A DNA stretch of 51,892 bases, from assembly GCF_002303925.1 (NCBI RefSeq), contig NZ_MRCS01000046.1, forward strand, positions 1-51,892. Reading direction: 5' to 3'. The notes below the pieces were generated by a model. The model did no database searches. It was given only the letters and a program-made list of their open reading frames with translations, and was not told the origin of the DNA. The position numbers were made by a program, and so were the translations under genes. Source of the DNA: Pseudomonas sp. ACN8. Lineage in GTDB: Bacteria > Pseudomonadota > Gammaproteobacteria > Pseudomonadales > Pseudomonadaceae. This document shows, in pieces, positions 9,167-16,588 of this stretch. The number at the start of each line of letters is the position of its first letter. The stretch's first letter is position 1.

Positions 9167-9342
9167 AACTTTTGTTCGCTAACTTGTTGATTTTTACCAC
9201 GCATAGCTTTCGTCTATGAGTGGAATCGACTCATTTCCGGCGACACCACTGCTGGCTTATGGCGTGGGGGCAACGCACAAGTTTTAGTTACGTAAACTGT
9301 TGATATCGCATGGAAATAGCTTGCGTCTATGCACATGTCGAC
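9167..9342. repeat. Two long imperfect direct repeats with internal dyads
   Basis: Copy 1 (about 9167-9230) and copy 2 (about 9277-9342) share AACTTTTGTT/AAGTTTTAGTT, then GTTGA (9186 and 9299), twelve variable bases, then ATAGCTTTCGTCTATG (9203-9218) or ATAGCTTGCGTCTATG (9316-9331), then TCGAC. The anchor blocks keep an exact 113-base offset. Each 16-base block is itself a near-palindrome (CATAG/CTATG in copy 1, ATAG/CTAT in copy 2). They sit in the 401-base gap between the divergent ORFs at 9031 and 9433. Operators, recombinase accessory sites or iteron-like sites are all possible. Confidence 0.55.
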
Positions 9343-9393
9343 GCTGTTTTAGTCGACTGATTCACGGTACCTAGCGAAATAAAATAGACCTCC

Positions 9394-9415
9394 GACGCGG
9401 CAATTCCGCCGCGTC
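9394..9415. repeat. Perfect inverted repeat just before the 9433 ORF
   Basis: An 8-bp perfect stem (GACGCGGC/GCCGCGTC) with loop AATTCC ends five bases before the GGAGG ribosome site of the ORF at 9433. It could be an operator, or a hairpin in the leader RNA affecting translation. Confidence 0.45.
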
Positions 9416-9432
9416 AGCTGGAGGACATGCAT

Positions 9433-9792
9433 ATGTATCCCCATCGACTGCCATACCGTTTCCGCTCCCAGTACGCGCCAATGCCCACCATCACGCAATG
9501 GCATGCGCGGCTCGGCACGCCCTATAGCGCTGCTATCCCACAGACTGCCCGAAGCCGTTACCCCATCCAAGACCAGCCCCACTGTTCCGACGGCGATGGG
9601 CAACTAGGCATCGTCGTGTGGTGGGTGTTTCGTCCGTACGGGCGCTCGGCATACCGCATGCTGTCAAGAATCCCCCCGCTGGTTCATACGACGTTCATCG
9701 CCGGTAACGATGAGCAGCAAATGAAACTGCTTGAAGCCACGATGGGCATCTCACTGTTTGAACTGGCTCGGCGACGAACGCACCGGCATTAA
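9433..9792 (+). CDS. Small uncharacterised protein, 119 aa
   Basis: I do not recognise this protein. Two ATG codons occur in frame, at 9427 and 9433. The second is chosen because GGAGG at 9420-9424 is eight bases from it and only two from the first. The product is basic, rich in Arg, Tyr and Pro, without membrane segments, and ends in an Arg/His tail. It precedes the tnsA-tnsB-tnsC-tniQ genes on the same strand but is separated from tnsA by about 290 bases holding a strong GC hairpin, so it is probably a separate transcript. The good ribosome site makes it a likely gene. A nucleic-acid-binding role would fit its charge but is not shown. Confidence 0.5.
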   Translation: MYPHRLPYRFRSQYAPMPTITQWHARLGTPYSAAIPQTARSRYPIQDQPHCSDGDGQLGIVVWWVFRPYGRSAYRMLSRIPPLVHTTFIAGNDEQQMKLLEATMGISLFELARRRTHRH

Positions 9793-9948
9793 CACGGGGC
9801 ATCGCACAGCTCGCCCGAGTCTCCCGACGTGAGTGGCACCCCCCCCTCGCGTACTGGCGCCGATAAGCGCCGCTAGCGATCTCTGCCCGTCACGCTGACT
9901 GCCCCACGGCAACCTATTGGCGGCGAAGCGAGCCGAGCGCCTTGACCA

Positions 9949-9977
9949 GCGCGAAGCGGGTCTGCCCCGCTTCGCGC
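9949..9977 (+). terminator. Strong GC hairpin upstream of tnsA
   Basis: A perfect 12-bp stem (GCGCGAAGCGGG/CCCGCTTCGCGC) with loop TCTGC lies between the 9433 ORF and tnsA. It has no T-run after it. It may end the upstream transcript or attenuate readthrough into the transposition operon. Confidence 0.4.
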
Positions 9978-10085
9978 GGCACCGTCACCGTCACCGAGCA
10001 ACCGTCAGTGGCGGTCGGGTACTGCGGATGGCCTTTAGTCTGCCGCCGTCATTGCTCATTCATCTCCCCCTTGAGGAGAACCATC

Positions 10086-10733
10086 ATGTTGGCTTCACGC
10101 AACCGTCCCGAGGAAAACCTCACCCGTGCACCTTTGACCAAAGGTCGCCCGGGCAGTCGAGTCACGTTTTTTCCTTCGCGAAAAAATGGAGGGGCCGTAG
10201 CTTGCGGCAACCTGCAGCAGGCTAATTACTGTGTCCATCTGGAATACCGCCCGGATGTTCTCAGCTACCACTGCCGACCGCCCACTGTGTGCGGCGGCGC
10301 ACGGCGCTACAAGGCCGACTTTCTCGTCACGCTGAGTAGCGGGCCACCGATTTATCTCAAATTCCTACCGTCCGACGATCAGCCGGAGGCGCTGGTCCGC
10401 GACCAAAAGCAAGCCGTGGAAGCGATGCTTCGAGATAAGGGGCTGTTGTTTCATTGGCTGGAGGCCTCTGACCTTCCCCATCCACAGGTTAGCTACAACC
10501 TGCGGGCCCTCTACCACCAGGGTTTTGGCAGCTCCCAACGAGCGGCAGAACAGGTACGCGCCCAAGTGATGGCGATGCCTGAACAGCGTGCGACTTTCGG
10601 CGCTCTGTTCGCCGGCGGTGCGACGTCTGCCGATATCTGTCACGCCATCTTCCTTGACCAACTGTGGACCAACCTCAAAGAACAACTCACCTTGCAAACT
10701 ATGATTTACGGAGGCCGTGATGGACATCTTTGA
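10086..10733 (+). CDS. tnsA: TnsA-like transposition endonuclease, apparently inactive
   Basis: The 215-aa protein starts at ATG 10086, with AGGAG seven bases upstream. The segment LEYRPDVLSY followed by RRYKADFLV and PIYLKFLP matches the TnsA nuclease domain (Tn7: LEWEPSVLD, then STDFLVD, then FAIQVKP). TnsA nicks the 5' ends of the transposon, allowing cut-and-paste movement together with TnsB. Of the four Tn7 catalytic residues, D114 and K132 are kept (Asp78, Lys92), but E63 aligns with Gln45 and Q130 with Tyr90. Loss of the metal-binding Glu should abolish cleavage. The C-terminal part may still contact TnsC. The reading frame is intact, which suggests a retained structural role. It overlaps tnsB by 14 bases. 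Confidence 0.7.
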   Translation: MLASRNRPEENLTRAPLTKGRPGSRVTFFPSRKNGGAVACGNLQQANYCVHLEYRPDVLSYHCRPPTVCGGARRYKADFLVTLSSGPPIYLKFLPSDDQPEALVRDQKQAVEAMLRDKGLLFHWLEASDLPHPQVSYNLRALYHQGFGSSQRAAEQVRAQVMAMPEQRATFGALFAGGATSADICHAIFLDQLWTNLKEQLTLQTMIYGGRDGHL

Positions 10734-12603
10734 ATTCAAAATCGGTGAACACTACCGCTATCGCGGCCAACGGATGCAGGTTGTCGACCGGCAGGGTGAA
10801 TGCGTACAACTGCGCGCGATCGAGGGCCGCCGGATCGTGCTGCGCCAGACTTGGGACATTCTGCTTCGCGCAATGAAGCGTGGCGCCCTCGTTAAAGATC
10901 AGGAAGCGCCGATTGAGCAGGATCCGCAAAAAATCATCGCCGGTCTGCCCAAGCCTTACGCTGTTGTATTCGACCGCCATTGTTACTACACCCGGGGACT
11001 GATGGACGAACTGCATGGCCGAATGCCAACGCGACGCGCCCAGTCAGTGATCCAGCGCTTGGCAAAGCAGATCAACGATATCTGCCCGCCCAGCCTGAGC
11101 ACGGCACGCAGTTGGGTCCGAACCTTTTGCAAATCGGGTTACAGCTATCTGTCGCTCATCCCGGGCCGCAAACAAAAAATGAAACATCGCCTGGACCACC
11201 AGCCGTGGGAAATTCAGCAGATCATCAAGCAGCAGGTTAAAGATCTCTATCTGAAATCAGAACCCGCCTGTAAAACCGAAGTGATCGATGCCATTGTCCT
11301 GGAACTGGAAGCGTTTAACGAGGGCAGACCCAAACACGACCGGCTGAAGATACCTTCGACATCGACCCTCAATCGGATCCTGCGAGAACTGGACGCGTAT
11401 GAAACGGCTTGTGCCCAGCACGGCAGTAAGTACGCCCAGAAAAAGCAAGGCTGGACCCGTAAACGGCCAAGCGCGGGGCGCCTGTTCGAACTGGTGGAGG
11501 CCGACACTCAACAGATGCACGTAATGGTCGTGAATGATCGAGGCGAGGTGATCGGTCGCCCGTACCTGACCGTTTTCCTAGAAGTCCTTACGCGGATGCC
11601 CTACGCCTGGAGCATCGGCTTTAACCCGCCCTCCCTGGACACCACCCTGCGGGCGCTCAAGCTGTCGTTATCCAGCGACAATATGTACGGGGGTGTCGCA
11701 CTACGTTACGTCTTCGACAGTGGCCCCGAGTTCGTGGCGGATAACCTTCGTCGGATTATCACGCTGCTGGGCGGTGAGGTTTGTTACTGCGAACCGGCCA
11801 CCGGCAATCAAAAACCTCACGTGGAAGCCTTTTTTGGCGTCTGGTCGAAGGAGATTGCCCATGCAATGCCCGGCACGACCTTTTCCAACATAGCCAGCCG
11901 TGGCGATTACGACGCTGAAAAAAACGCGCGCCTGACCATCGAAGAAATCAGAGATACCTTCCGTCGCTGGGTGAACGAGGTGTACTGCGAACGGGTGCAC
12001 AGCAGTCTGAACACCTCTCCCCGACTGGCCTGGGAGGCGGCTTACTCGCCCATGTTCGCGCCGCGGCGCTATTCACCCTCGGAACTGCGTCAGCATTTCT
12101 TAAGTGCGTTCGAAGCCTCCGCCCAACAAGGTCGGCTGCGGTACAAATCGCTGTTCTGGACCGGACCAGCTGTGCCGTACCTGGCGAACCGCCAACCGAA
12201 AGTGGACAAGCTGCTTGTCTATTACGACCCCAGTGATCTCGGGCGGGCTTGGGCCTGCCATCCCAGCTATCCCGACGAGGTACTTGAGCTGCAGGCAGTC
12301 GATCCCGACTACCAGGAAGGACTGACCCTGCACCTGCATCAATTGATTCTTAAACGTCTGAAGGCGGAACGCGAAACCTTCAATCCGCGCAAGGCACAAC
12401 GCGCTCGAATTACCCTGTTGCGTGAACTGGCCAAGGTCAAAACCCCGGCCCAACGGCGCCAGCGTCAACGTGCTGCGGAAAAGGGCTTGCTCCCAAAACA
12501 ACCCAAACGCCCCGCACGGGTAACGAGAACCAAACCTAATACGCCAGTTGATTATCGCCATCACGGCGATACCCCGGACGATTATTCGTCGGTGGAGGTT
12601 TGA
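10720..12603 (+). CDS. tnsB: TnsB-like DDE transposase
   Basis: This 627-aa protein belongs to the TnsB/TniA/MuA group. The central integrase-core domain has the triad Asp262 (VEADTQ), Asp333 (VFDSGPE) and Glu369 (PHVEAFF), with 35 residues between the last two (DD35E). It is preceded by DNA-binding helical segments and followed by a Mu-type C-terminal beta domain and a basic tail. It binds repeats at the element ends and joins the 3' ends to target DNA. ATG 10720 is preferred over GTG 10717 because GGAGG at 10710-10714 is better spaced from it. It overlaps the end of tnsA. About 260 bases separate it from tnsC. Confidence 0.9.
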   Translation: MDIFEFKIGEHYRYRGQRMQVVDRQGECVQLRAIEGRRIVLRQTWDILLRAMKRGALVKDQEAPIEQDPQKIIAGLPKPYAVVFDRHCYYTRGLMDELHGRMPTRRAQSVIQRLAKQINDICPPSLSTARSWVRTFCKSGYSYLSLIPGRKQKMKHRLDHQPWEIQQIIKQQVKDLYLKSEPACKTEVIDAIVLELEAFNEGRPKHDRLKIPSTSTLNRILRELDAYETACAQHGSKYAQKKQGWTRKRPSAGRLFELVEADTQQMHVMVVNDRGEVIGRPYLTVFLEVLTRMPYAWSIGFNPPSLDTTLRALKLSLSSDNMYGGVALRYVFDSGPEFVADNLRRIITLLGGEVCYCEPATGNQKPHVEAFFGVWSKEIAHAMPGTTFSNIASRGDYDAEKNARLTIEEIRDTFRRWVNEVYCERVHSSLNTSPRLAWEAAYSPMFAPRRYSPSELRQHFLSAFEASAQQGRLRYKSLFWTGPAVPYLANRQPKVDKLLVYYDPSDLGRAWACHPSYPDEVLELQAVDPDYQEGLTLHLHQLILKRLKAERETFNPRKAQRARITLLRELAKVKTPAQRRQRQRAAEKGLLPKQPKRPARVTRTKPNTPVDYRHHGDTPDDYSSVEV

Positions 12604-12607
12604 CGCC

Positions 12608-12745
12608 ATGTACAGCCTACTGCGCACTGCTTCACCCGCGCCGGTCGCACACCATTGCGCTAAAGCTTGGGGTCAGCCTCGATCGCCACCGCGCTCCGTC
12701 CCCCATCTGACTGCCCAGGCAGAAACGCTCCGTTTGCCGCGATGA
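12608..12745 (+). CDS. Possible 45-aa peptide between tnsB and tnsC
   Basis: An ATG at 12608 follows GGAGG at 12594-12598 by nine bases and opens a 45-codon frame that begins five bases after the tnsB stop. The product is basic and Pro/His-rich, without recognisable features. The ribosome site could also be a chance product of the tnsB C-terminal codons. The rest of the gap to 12863 holds no other feature. Confidence 0.3.
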   Translation: MYSLLRTASPAPVAHHCAKAWGQPRSPPRSVPHLTAQAETLRLPR

Positions 12746-12863
12746 AAGCGCTGTATCCAGCCATCGAATAACGGGCACCGCCACCGCCTGGGTGGATCCA
12801 GCGCACTGCTCCGCTCCACCCTGCAGCCCGTAAGTCCTACTGACCATACCGAGGTGCATTGCC

Positions 12864-13820
12864 ATGGAAGCCGAGGTCCAAAAAATCATTCAAGCATTCA
12901 AAAGCAAAATTGTTTTCCATCCCCTCTATCGACACGCGTGCTCACAAATCCAGAACGCGATCGAAAACACTGAAGCGTTGGGTGAGCCAGTATGTGCCCT
13001 GCTTTGCGGGCCAAGCGGTACCGGAAAATCCACGCTTTGTCGTTATTTTCAAAAGCTGCATAACGGCAACGCGATGATTCGCCGTGACGATGGGACCTAT
13101 ACCAATCTACCCGTTTTTTATTGCGAAGTGCCCTCGCCGACGACCGTCAAAGGCTTAATCACCAATATGCTCCGTGATCTCATTGACGTCACGCCCAATG
13201 GCAACATCGAAAAACTGACGCATCAGCTCATTACTTGCTTGAAAACGTGCCAGGTAAAGATAATATTTCTCGATGAAATTCAGCGCCTCTGTATTACCAC
13301 GGTGTCCGAGAAGGTTCGTCTCGACTCTCTGCAATGGATTGTCTCACTTCTCAATGGCGTTGGAATTCCAGTAATCCTTTCTGGCACCGAACTCTGCCGA
13401 GATATAAGACGTGAAAATGAGGCGTTTGAAAGTCGATACCCGTATTTTGCGGAACTATCACATTTCGCTTATGACACAGGCGCCAACTCCGCCCTTCTGG
13501 CGACACTGAAACAATTAGATACCGTAATGTACGACATTGCAGCGCTCGCCAAGGGGGTTCATCTAAACGACCCCACCATCGCCGCGCCACTCTATGTGGG
13601 TACCTGCGGCAATTTGAAAAAGATGCGTTTAATTATTAACGACGCATTGAAAACTTGCTTGCGCCGAGCCGCTCCGCACGAACTGAAAGCGAGCGATTTC
13701 TATGCGGCCTGCCAGTGTGTTGACCTGCCAAAAAACCTAGCAGACGGCAACCCCTATGCGTTGACTTATGATGACTCGCTTAAATTAATCCAGGACTATC
13801 AGGAGAGTCGCGATGAGTAA
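12864..13820 (+). CDS. tnsC: TnsC/TniB-like AAA+ ATPase
   Basis: The 318-aa protein has a Walker A motif at residues 49-57 (GPSGTGKST), a Walker B at IIFLDE (Asp137-Glu138) and an SGTELCRDI segment typical of TniB/TnsC proteins. These ATPases form filaments on target DNA, receive the target signal from TnsD/TniQ and activate TnsB. The start ATG 12864 has GAGGTG seven bases upstream. Its last eight bases overlap the start of the tniQ-type gene, implying coupled translation. It is shorter than Tn7 TnsC (555 aa) and near TniB in size, so part of the Tn7 TnsA/TnsD-interaction regions may be absent. Base composition is lower in GC than in tnsB. Confidence 0.88.
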   Translation: MEAEVQKIIQAFKSKIVFHPLYRHACSQIQNAIENTEALGEPVCALLCGPSGTGKSTLCRYFQKLHNGNAMIRRDDGTYTNLPVFYCEVPSPTTVKGLITNMLRDLIDVTPNGNIEKLTHQLITCLKTCQVKIIFLDEIQRLCITTVSEKVRLDSLQWIVSLLNGVGIPVILSGTELCRDIRRENEAFESRYPYFAELSHFAYDTGANSALLATLKQLDTVMYDIAALAKGVHLNDPTIAAPLYVGTCGNLKKMRLIINDALKTCLRRAAPHELKASDFYAACQCVDLPKNLADGNPYALTYDDSLKLIQDYQESRDE

Positions 13821-16017
13821 TATTTTATTCATTCCTCAGCCTTTACCCGAAGAAAGCCCAACAAGTATGCTAAAACGCATGGCCATCAAGCATGGTTGTG
13901 TTTGTAACTCGGATTACCAGCATCTCTTTGGTGACGCGTGGTATCACAGTATCCCATTATCCCAATCTCACCCAGTCATTCAACATATTGCGAGACAAGC
14001 CGGCGTGGCAGGAGCGGATTTTCTCAGCGGCTTCTATAAGCGAATTGGCATTCTAGAACAAAGTCCACCGCTAAGCATTGCGGGAATTACGGTAGAAGCC
14101 GACATGATCCGCAGGAGAACAGTCGCGTATTGTTCCGAATGCTGGCGAGAGGGCCACGAGCATTTCATCAAAGACTTCAAGCTTGCCTGCTACTGCCCCT
14201 ATCACAATCGCGAATATCTGACGCAATGCCCAAACTGTCGTCGCGGTCTTCATTGGAGCGTGCCGTTGGTGGAAAAGTGCGGGTGCGATTATCTTTTGAT
14301 ATCACCAACCTGCAGTTGGGATGAGGCAGAGAATGAACGAAACTTGCTAAGTATATTTAGAGCGGGGGCCACCGAGGAGTTCCAGCACCTAATGAGTGTC
14401 CTTAGAAAACTAGAATACCCATTAGGAAGAGACACTAAATGCCCCACAGACAGGTGTCTGCAATCGATAGCGTTTTGCATAATGAAAGATAACATGTTGG
14501 GCCTCATGACTCACCTGCGTGTTTTGGAATTTTACTATCCGGAGATACCCAAACGCATTCTCGCGGCGAAACTCGCCAGATTCAATGATGTAAAAGTACG
14601 CGCATGCGTATACGAATTCCTCAAATCCAAAACTGCCCAAACACCCGAACACATAGCCCAAAACTTACAGTCAGTGGGTGATTTTTACTTAACTAGAGCT
14701 CAAATTATGGTTTGGCTTAAAATAAAAGAAAACCAATGGTCAACCGCCGTAGACGCTATACAGATCGTAGACACTCGCCTCAGGCACACCCGATATAGCT
14801 GGAAGGAAGCGCAAACAATTGCTGCAAAAATGTTATCAATCAAGCTAAAAAACGGCTTCAAGAAAACAAAAAAAACAATTGACGGCCTGTTCAAAAAAGA
14901 CTTTCAAAAAAAATTTATACTTCACAAAGGAGTAGTAAAAAGCCTGATCGATGAGAATTTTCTTACTAAAAAGTGGGACATGCACAAGATTTACTTTGAC
15001 TCCCATGACGTAGAAAAATTTTCAGAGAATCTTATTTCAATACAGTTACTATCAGCCCAAAATCAGATCTCCGAAAAAGATATTCGCATGGCTATTTCCC
15101 AAGTACAACCACCTTCATTGGGTTTTTCAAATCCCTACCTTAACGCTCAACTCCTGAATATTCAATCGAGTGAATCAATAATTGAATGGTGCAAGAGAAA
15201 TGTTCAACCAGGCAGAGTAAGCCCCAAATGCCCTCGGCACTCACTCAGACGATACGTCCCTAAGGAAGGAGAGGTTTGGCTACCCACTGCTTTGGCAGCG
15301 CGATACCTTGGATTCAAATTTCAAACAATACGGTTCCTTGTTAACCAGGGGATACTCAAAAATGTGCGAAGACAAGGCCTGGGAGGCGGCTCTCATATAA
15401 AGAGAACGGTGCTCGACGAGTTCAACAAGCAATATGTAGGTGTTACCGAAGCCGGAAAAATTTTAGGCTGTGGTCGTACGAAAGCGTCCACGACACTGCG
15501 CAGCATGGGAATTGAATCTATAACGACCCCAGAACCAAATAAATATTCCGCTGCTTTTTATCCACGCGACAAAGTCTTAGCCTGTGCAACGGCGACGCGC
15601 CGGATAATTCGTGAACGAAAAATTGCCTATACCGTAGCCGAAACATGCAGGAAATTGAAGGTAACCGAAAGCGTAGTTTTCTGCCTGATCAAAACAGGCC
15701 TCCTTAATTTTGCGGACAGTGCCCATCAATGCTACGGGCTTATAAACCGAAGCGATGTCGACACTTTCAACAAGCGTTTCGCCAATACCACGACCGTTGC
15801 CCGCTGGTTAAACGTCTCTATTACCTGTGTTTTTAGAATATTAAACCAACTCTCTATCATGCCCGTCAGTGGCCCTCCAGTTGACACCTCCTGCCAACGC
15901 TATTATGCGATCAGCGACATCAAAAAATACTTTAATATATCACTTAGAAAAAAAAAGATCAAATCAAAACCAAAAAGTTTGCTTAGTCAAGGCCTCCGAC
16001 CTAAGCAAAAAATATGA
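13813..16017 (+). CDS. tniQ: TniQ/TnsD-like target selector, frame broken near 3' end
   Basis: The N-terminal 150 residues are a TniQ domain with zinc ligands Cys107/Cys110, Cys128/His131 and Cys139/Cys142. The C-terminal half holds successive helix-turn-helix-like units, for example at PTALAARYLGFKFQTIRFLV, VTEAGKILGCGRTKASTTL, YTVAETCRKLKVTESVVF and TTVARWLNVSITCVFRIL, each followed by a wing and a short helix (such as DVDTFNKRF). This suits a TnsD-type protein that reads one chromosomal site and recruits TnsC. The frame closes at 16017 after 734 residues, 20 codons beyond an A9 run (15948-15956). A fifth similar unit continues in the +1 frame to 16312, so the intact protein is probably about 832 aa. 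The gene is AT-rich. GGAG precedes ATG 13813. Confidence 0.82.
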   Translation: MSNILFIPQPLPEESPTSMLKRMAIKHGCVCNSDYQHLFGDAWYHSIPLSQSHPVIQHIARQAGVAGADFLSGFYKRIGILEQSPPLSIAGITVEADMIRRRTVAYCSECWREGHEHFIKDFKLACYCPYHNREYLTQCPNCRRGLHWSVPLVEKCGCDYLLISPTCSWDEAENERNLLSIFRAGATEEFQHLMSVLRKLEYPLGRDTKCPTDRCLQSIAFCIMKDNMLGLMTHLRVLEFYYPEIPKRILAAKLARFNDVKVRACVYEFLKSKTAQTPEHIAQNLQSVGDFYLTRAQIMVWLKIKENQWSTAVDAIQIVDTRLRHTRYSWKEAQTIAAKMLSIKLKNGFKKTKKTIDGLFKKDFQKKFILHKGVVKSLIDENFLTKKWDMHKIYFDSHDVEKFSENLISIQLLSAQNQISEKDIRMAISQVQPPSLGFSNPYLNAQLLNIQSSESIIEWCKRNVQPGRVSPKCPRHSLRRYVPKEGEVWLPTALAARYLGFKFQTIRFLVNQGILKNVRRQGLGGGSHIKRTVLDEFNKQYVGVTEAGKILGCGRTKASTTLRSMGIESITTPEPNKYSAAFYPRDKVLACATATRRIIRERKIAYTVAETCRKLKVTESVVFCLIKTGLLNFADSAHQCYGLINRSDVDTFNKRFANTTTVARWLNVSITCVFRILNQLSIMPVSGPPVDTSCQRYYAISDIKKYFNISLRKKKIKSKPKSLLSQGLRPKQKI
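15948..15956 (+). other. A9 tract at the tniQ frame break
   Basis: Nine A residues followed by G lie where the tniQ frame and the downstream frame meet. Removing one A fuses them exactly. Possible explanations are transcriptional slippage, a recent inactivating insertion, or an assembly error. Confidence 0.6.
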
Positions 16018-16312
16018 CATTAGCCCAAAAACATTTGGTCGACTTTTTCTACATTCTGGATTTACCACTCCGATTAAAATCAGGTACATCATCTACCTCA
16101 TTCAGAGCGACGTAAAAAAAATTGAGCGGATCCTCAATAAATACTGCACGTATACCCAGGGCGATAGATATCTAGACGAAAGAAAATGCACAAGACACTT
16201 ATTAAAAACAAAAAAAATTAAAGCTTACTACCCGCTGAAAGGCTATTGCGACTACGTCATGATCAAGAAATCTGAATTACACGAATATACCACCGATCAT
16301 ATTCCACTTTAA
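15957..16312 (+). pseudogene. 3' part of tniQ in the shifted frame
   Basis: This frame continues tniQ with another helix-turn-helix-like unit (VKASDLSKKYDISPKTFGRL), a wing and a DVKKIERIL helix, in the same pattern as the four units upstream. Perhaps part of a sixth unit ends at SELHEY before TAA 16310-16312. Upstream of the A9 tract this frame overlaps coding sequence and makes no sense, and no ribosome site opens it at the junction. It is therefore a displaced C-terminus rather than a separate gene. Confidence 0.65.
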
Positions 16313-16446
16313 CTATACCAGCTCGATCGCACGACTTGCACAGATCGGCAGTATCAATTGCCAATAACTCCAAAACCTTTATTGAAATAATATTCGAACG
16401 GGCACGCTACAATTGCACTGTTGCCGCAGCCGCTCAAAGCTGGGGC

Positions 16447-16544
16447 ATTTTGGCAAGCCCTCCCAATTTTTAACTTATTTTGACAATTTCCTTTGAAGTC
16501 ATTTTGACAAAAACCTTTGGAATCAATGACTGTTTTGGGCGACA
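16447..16544 (+). mobile_element. Probable right end of the Tn7-like element with TnsB sites
   Basis: Direct repeats begin at 16477 and 16501 (ATTTTGACAATTTCCTTTGA and ATTTTGACAAAAACCTTTGG, about 80% identical over 24-25 bases). A weaker copy begins at 16447 (ATTTTGGCAA). The series ends with GGGCGACA at 16537-16544. Read inward from the right, the terminus is TGTCGCCC, followed by two TGTCAAAA-type motifs. Multiple TnsB sites and a TGT...ACA boundary are standard for Tn7-like ends. The next five bases (AAAGT) would be one copy of the target duplication. Confidence 0.6.
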
Positions 16545-16588
16545 AAAGTGAAAAGTGGGGTTTCGCACCCCCGAGGAGCACAACGATC

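Larger units (their letters stand above)
1..16544. mobile_element. Tn7-like element, right-hand part with cargo
   Basis: Accessory DNA ends at a probable transposon terminus at 16544. Support comes from four adjacent transposition genes (TnsA-, TnsB-, TnsC- and TniQ/TnsD-like), a resolution-type recombinase pair, AT-rich genes next to GC-rich ones, no REP hairpins in this stretch although they are frequent to its right, and direct repeats of TnsB-site type just inside 16544. I searched both strands for a matching left end (TGTC followed by TGTCAAAA-type repeats) and found none, so the left limit is probably outside the window. Whether the cargo at 1-5.8 kb belongs to this element or to an older neighbouring insertion cannot be decided here. 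Confidence 0.6.

Noticed and set aside
15948..15957. A dnaX-like -1 frameshift signal (A AAA AAG) in tniQ
   Set aside because: The heptamer is present, but the downstream coding frame is +1 (or -2), not -1, so standard dnaX-type slippage would not join the two parts.
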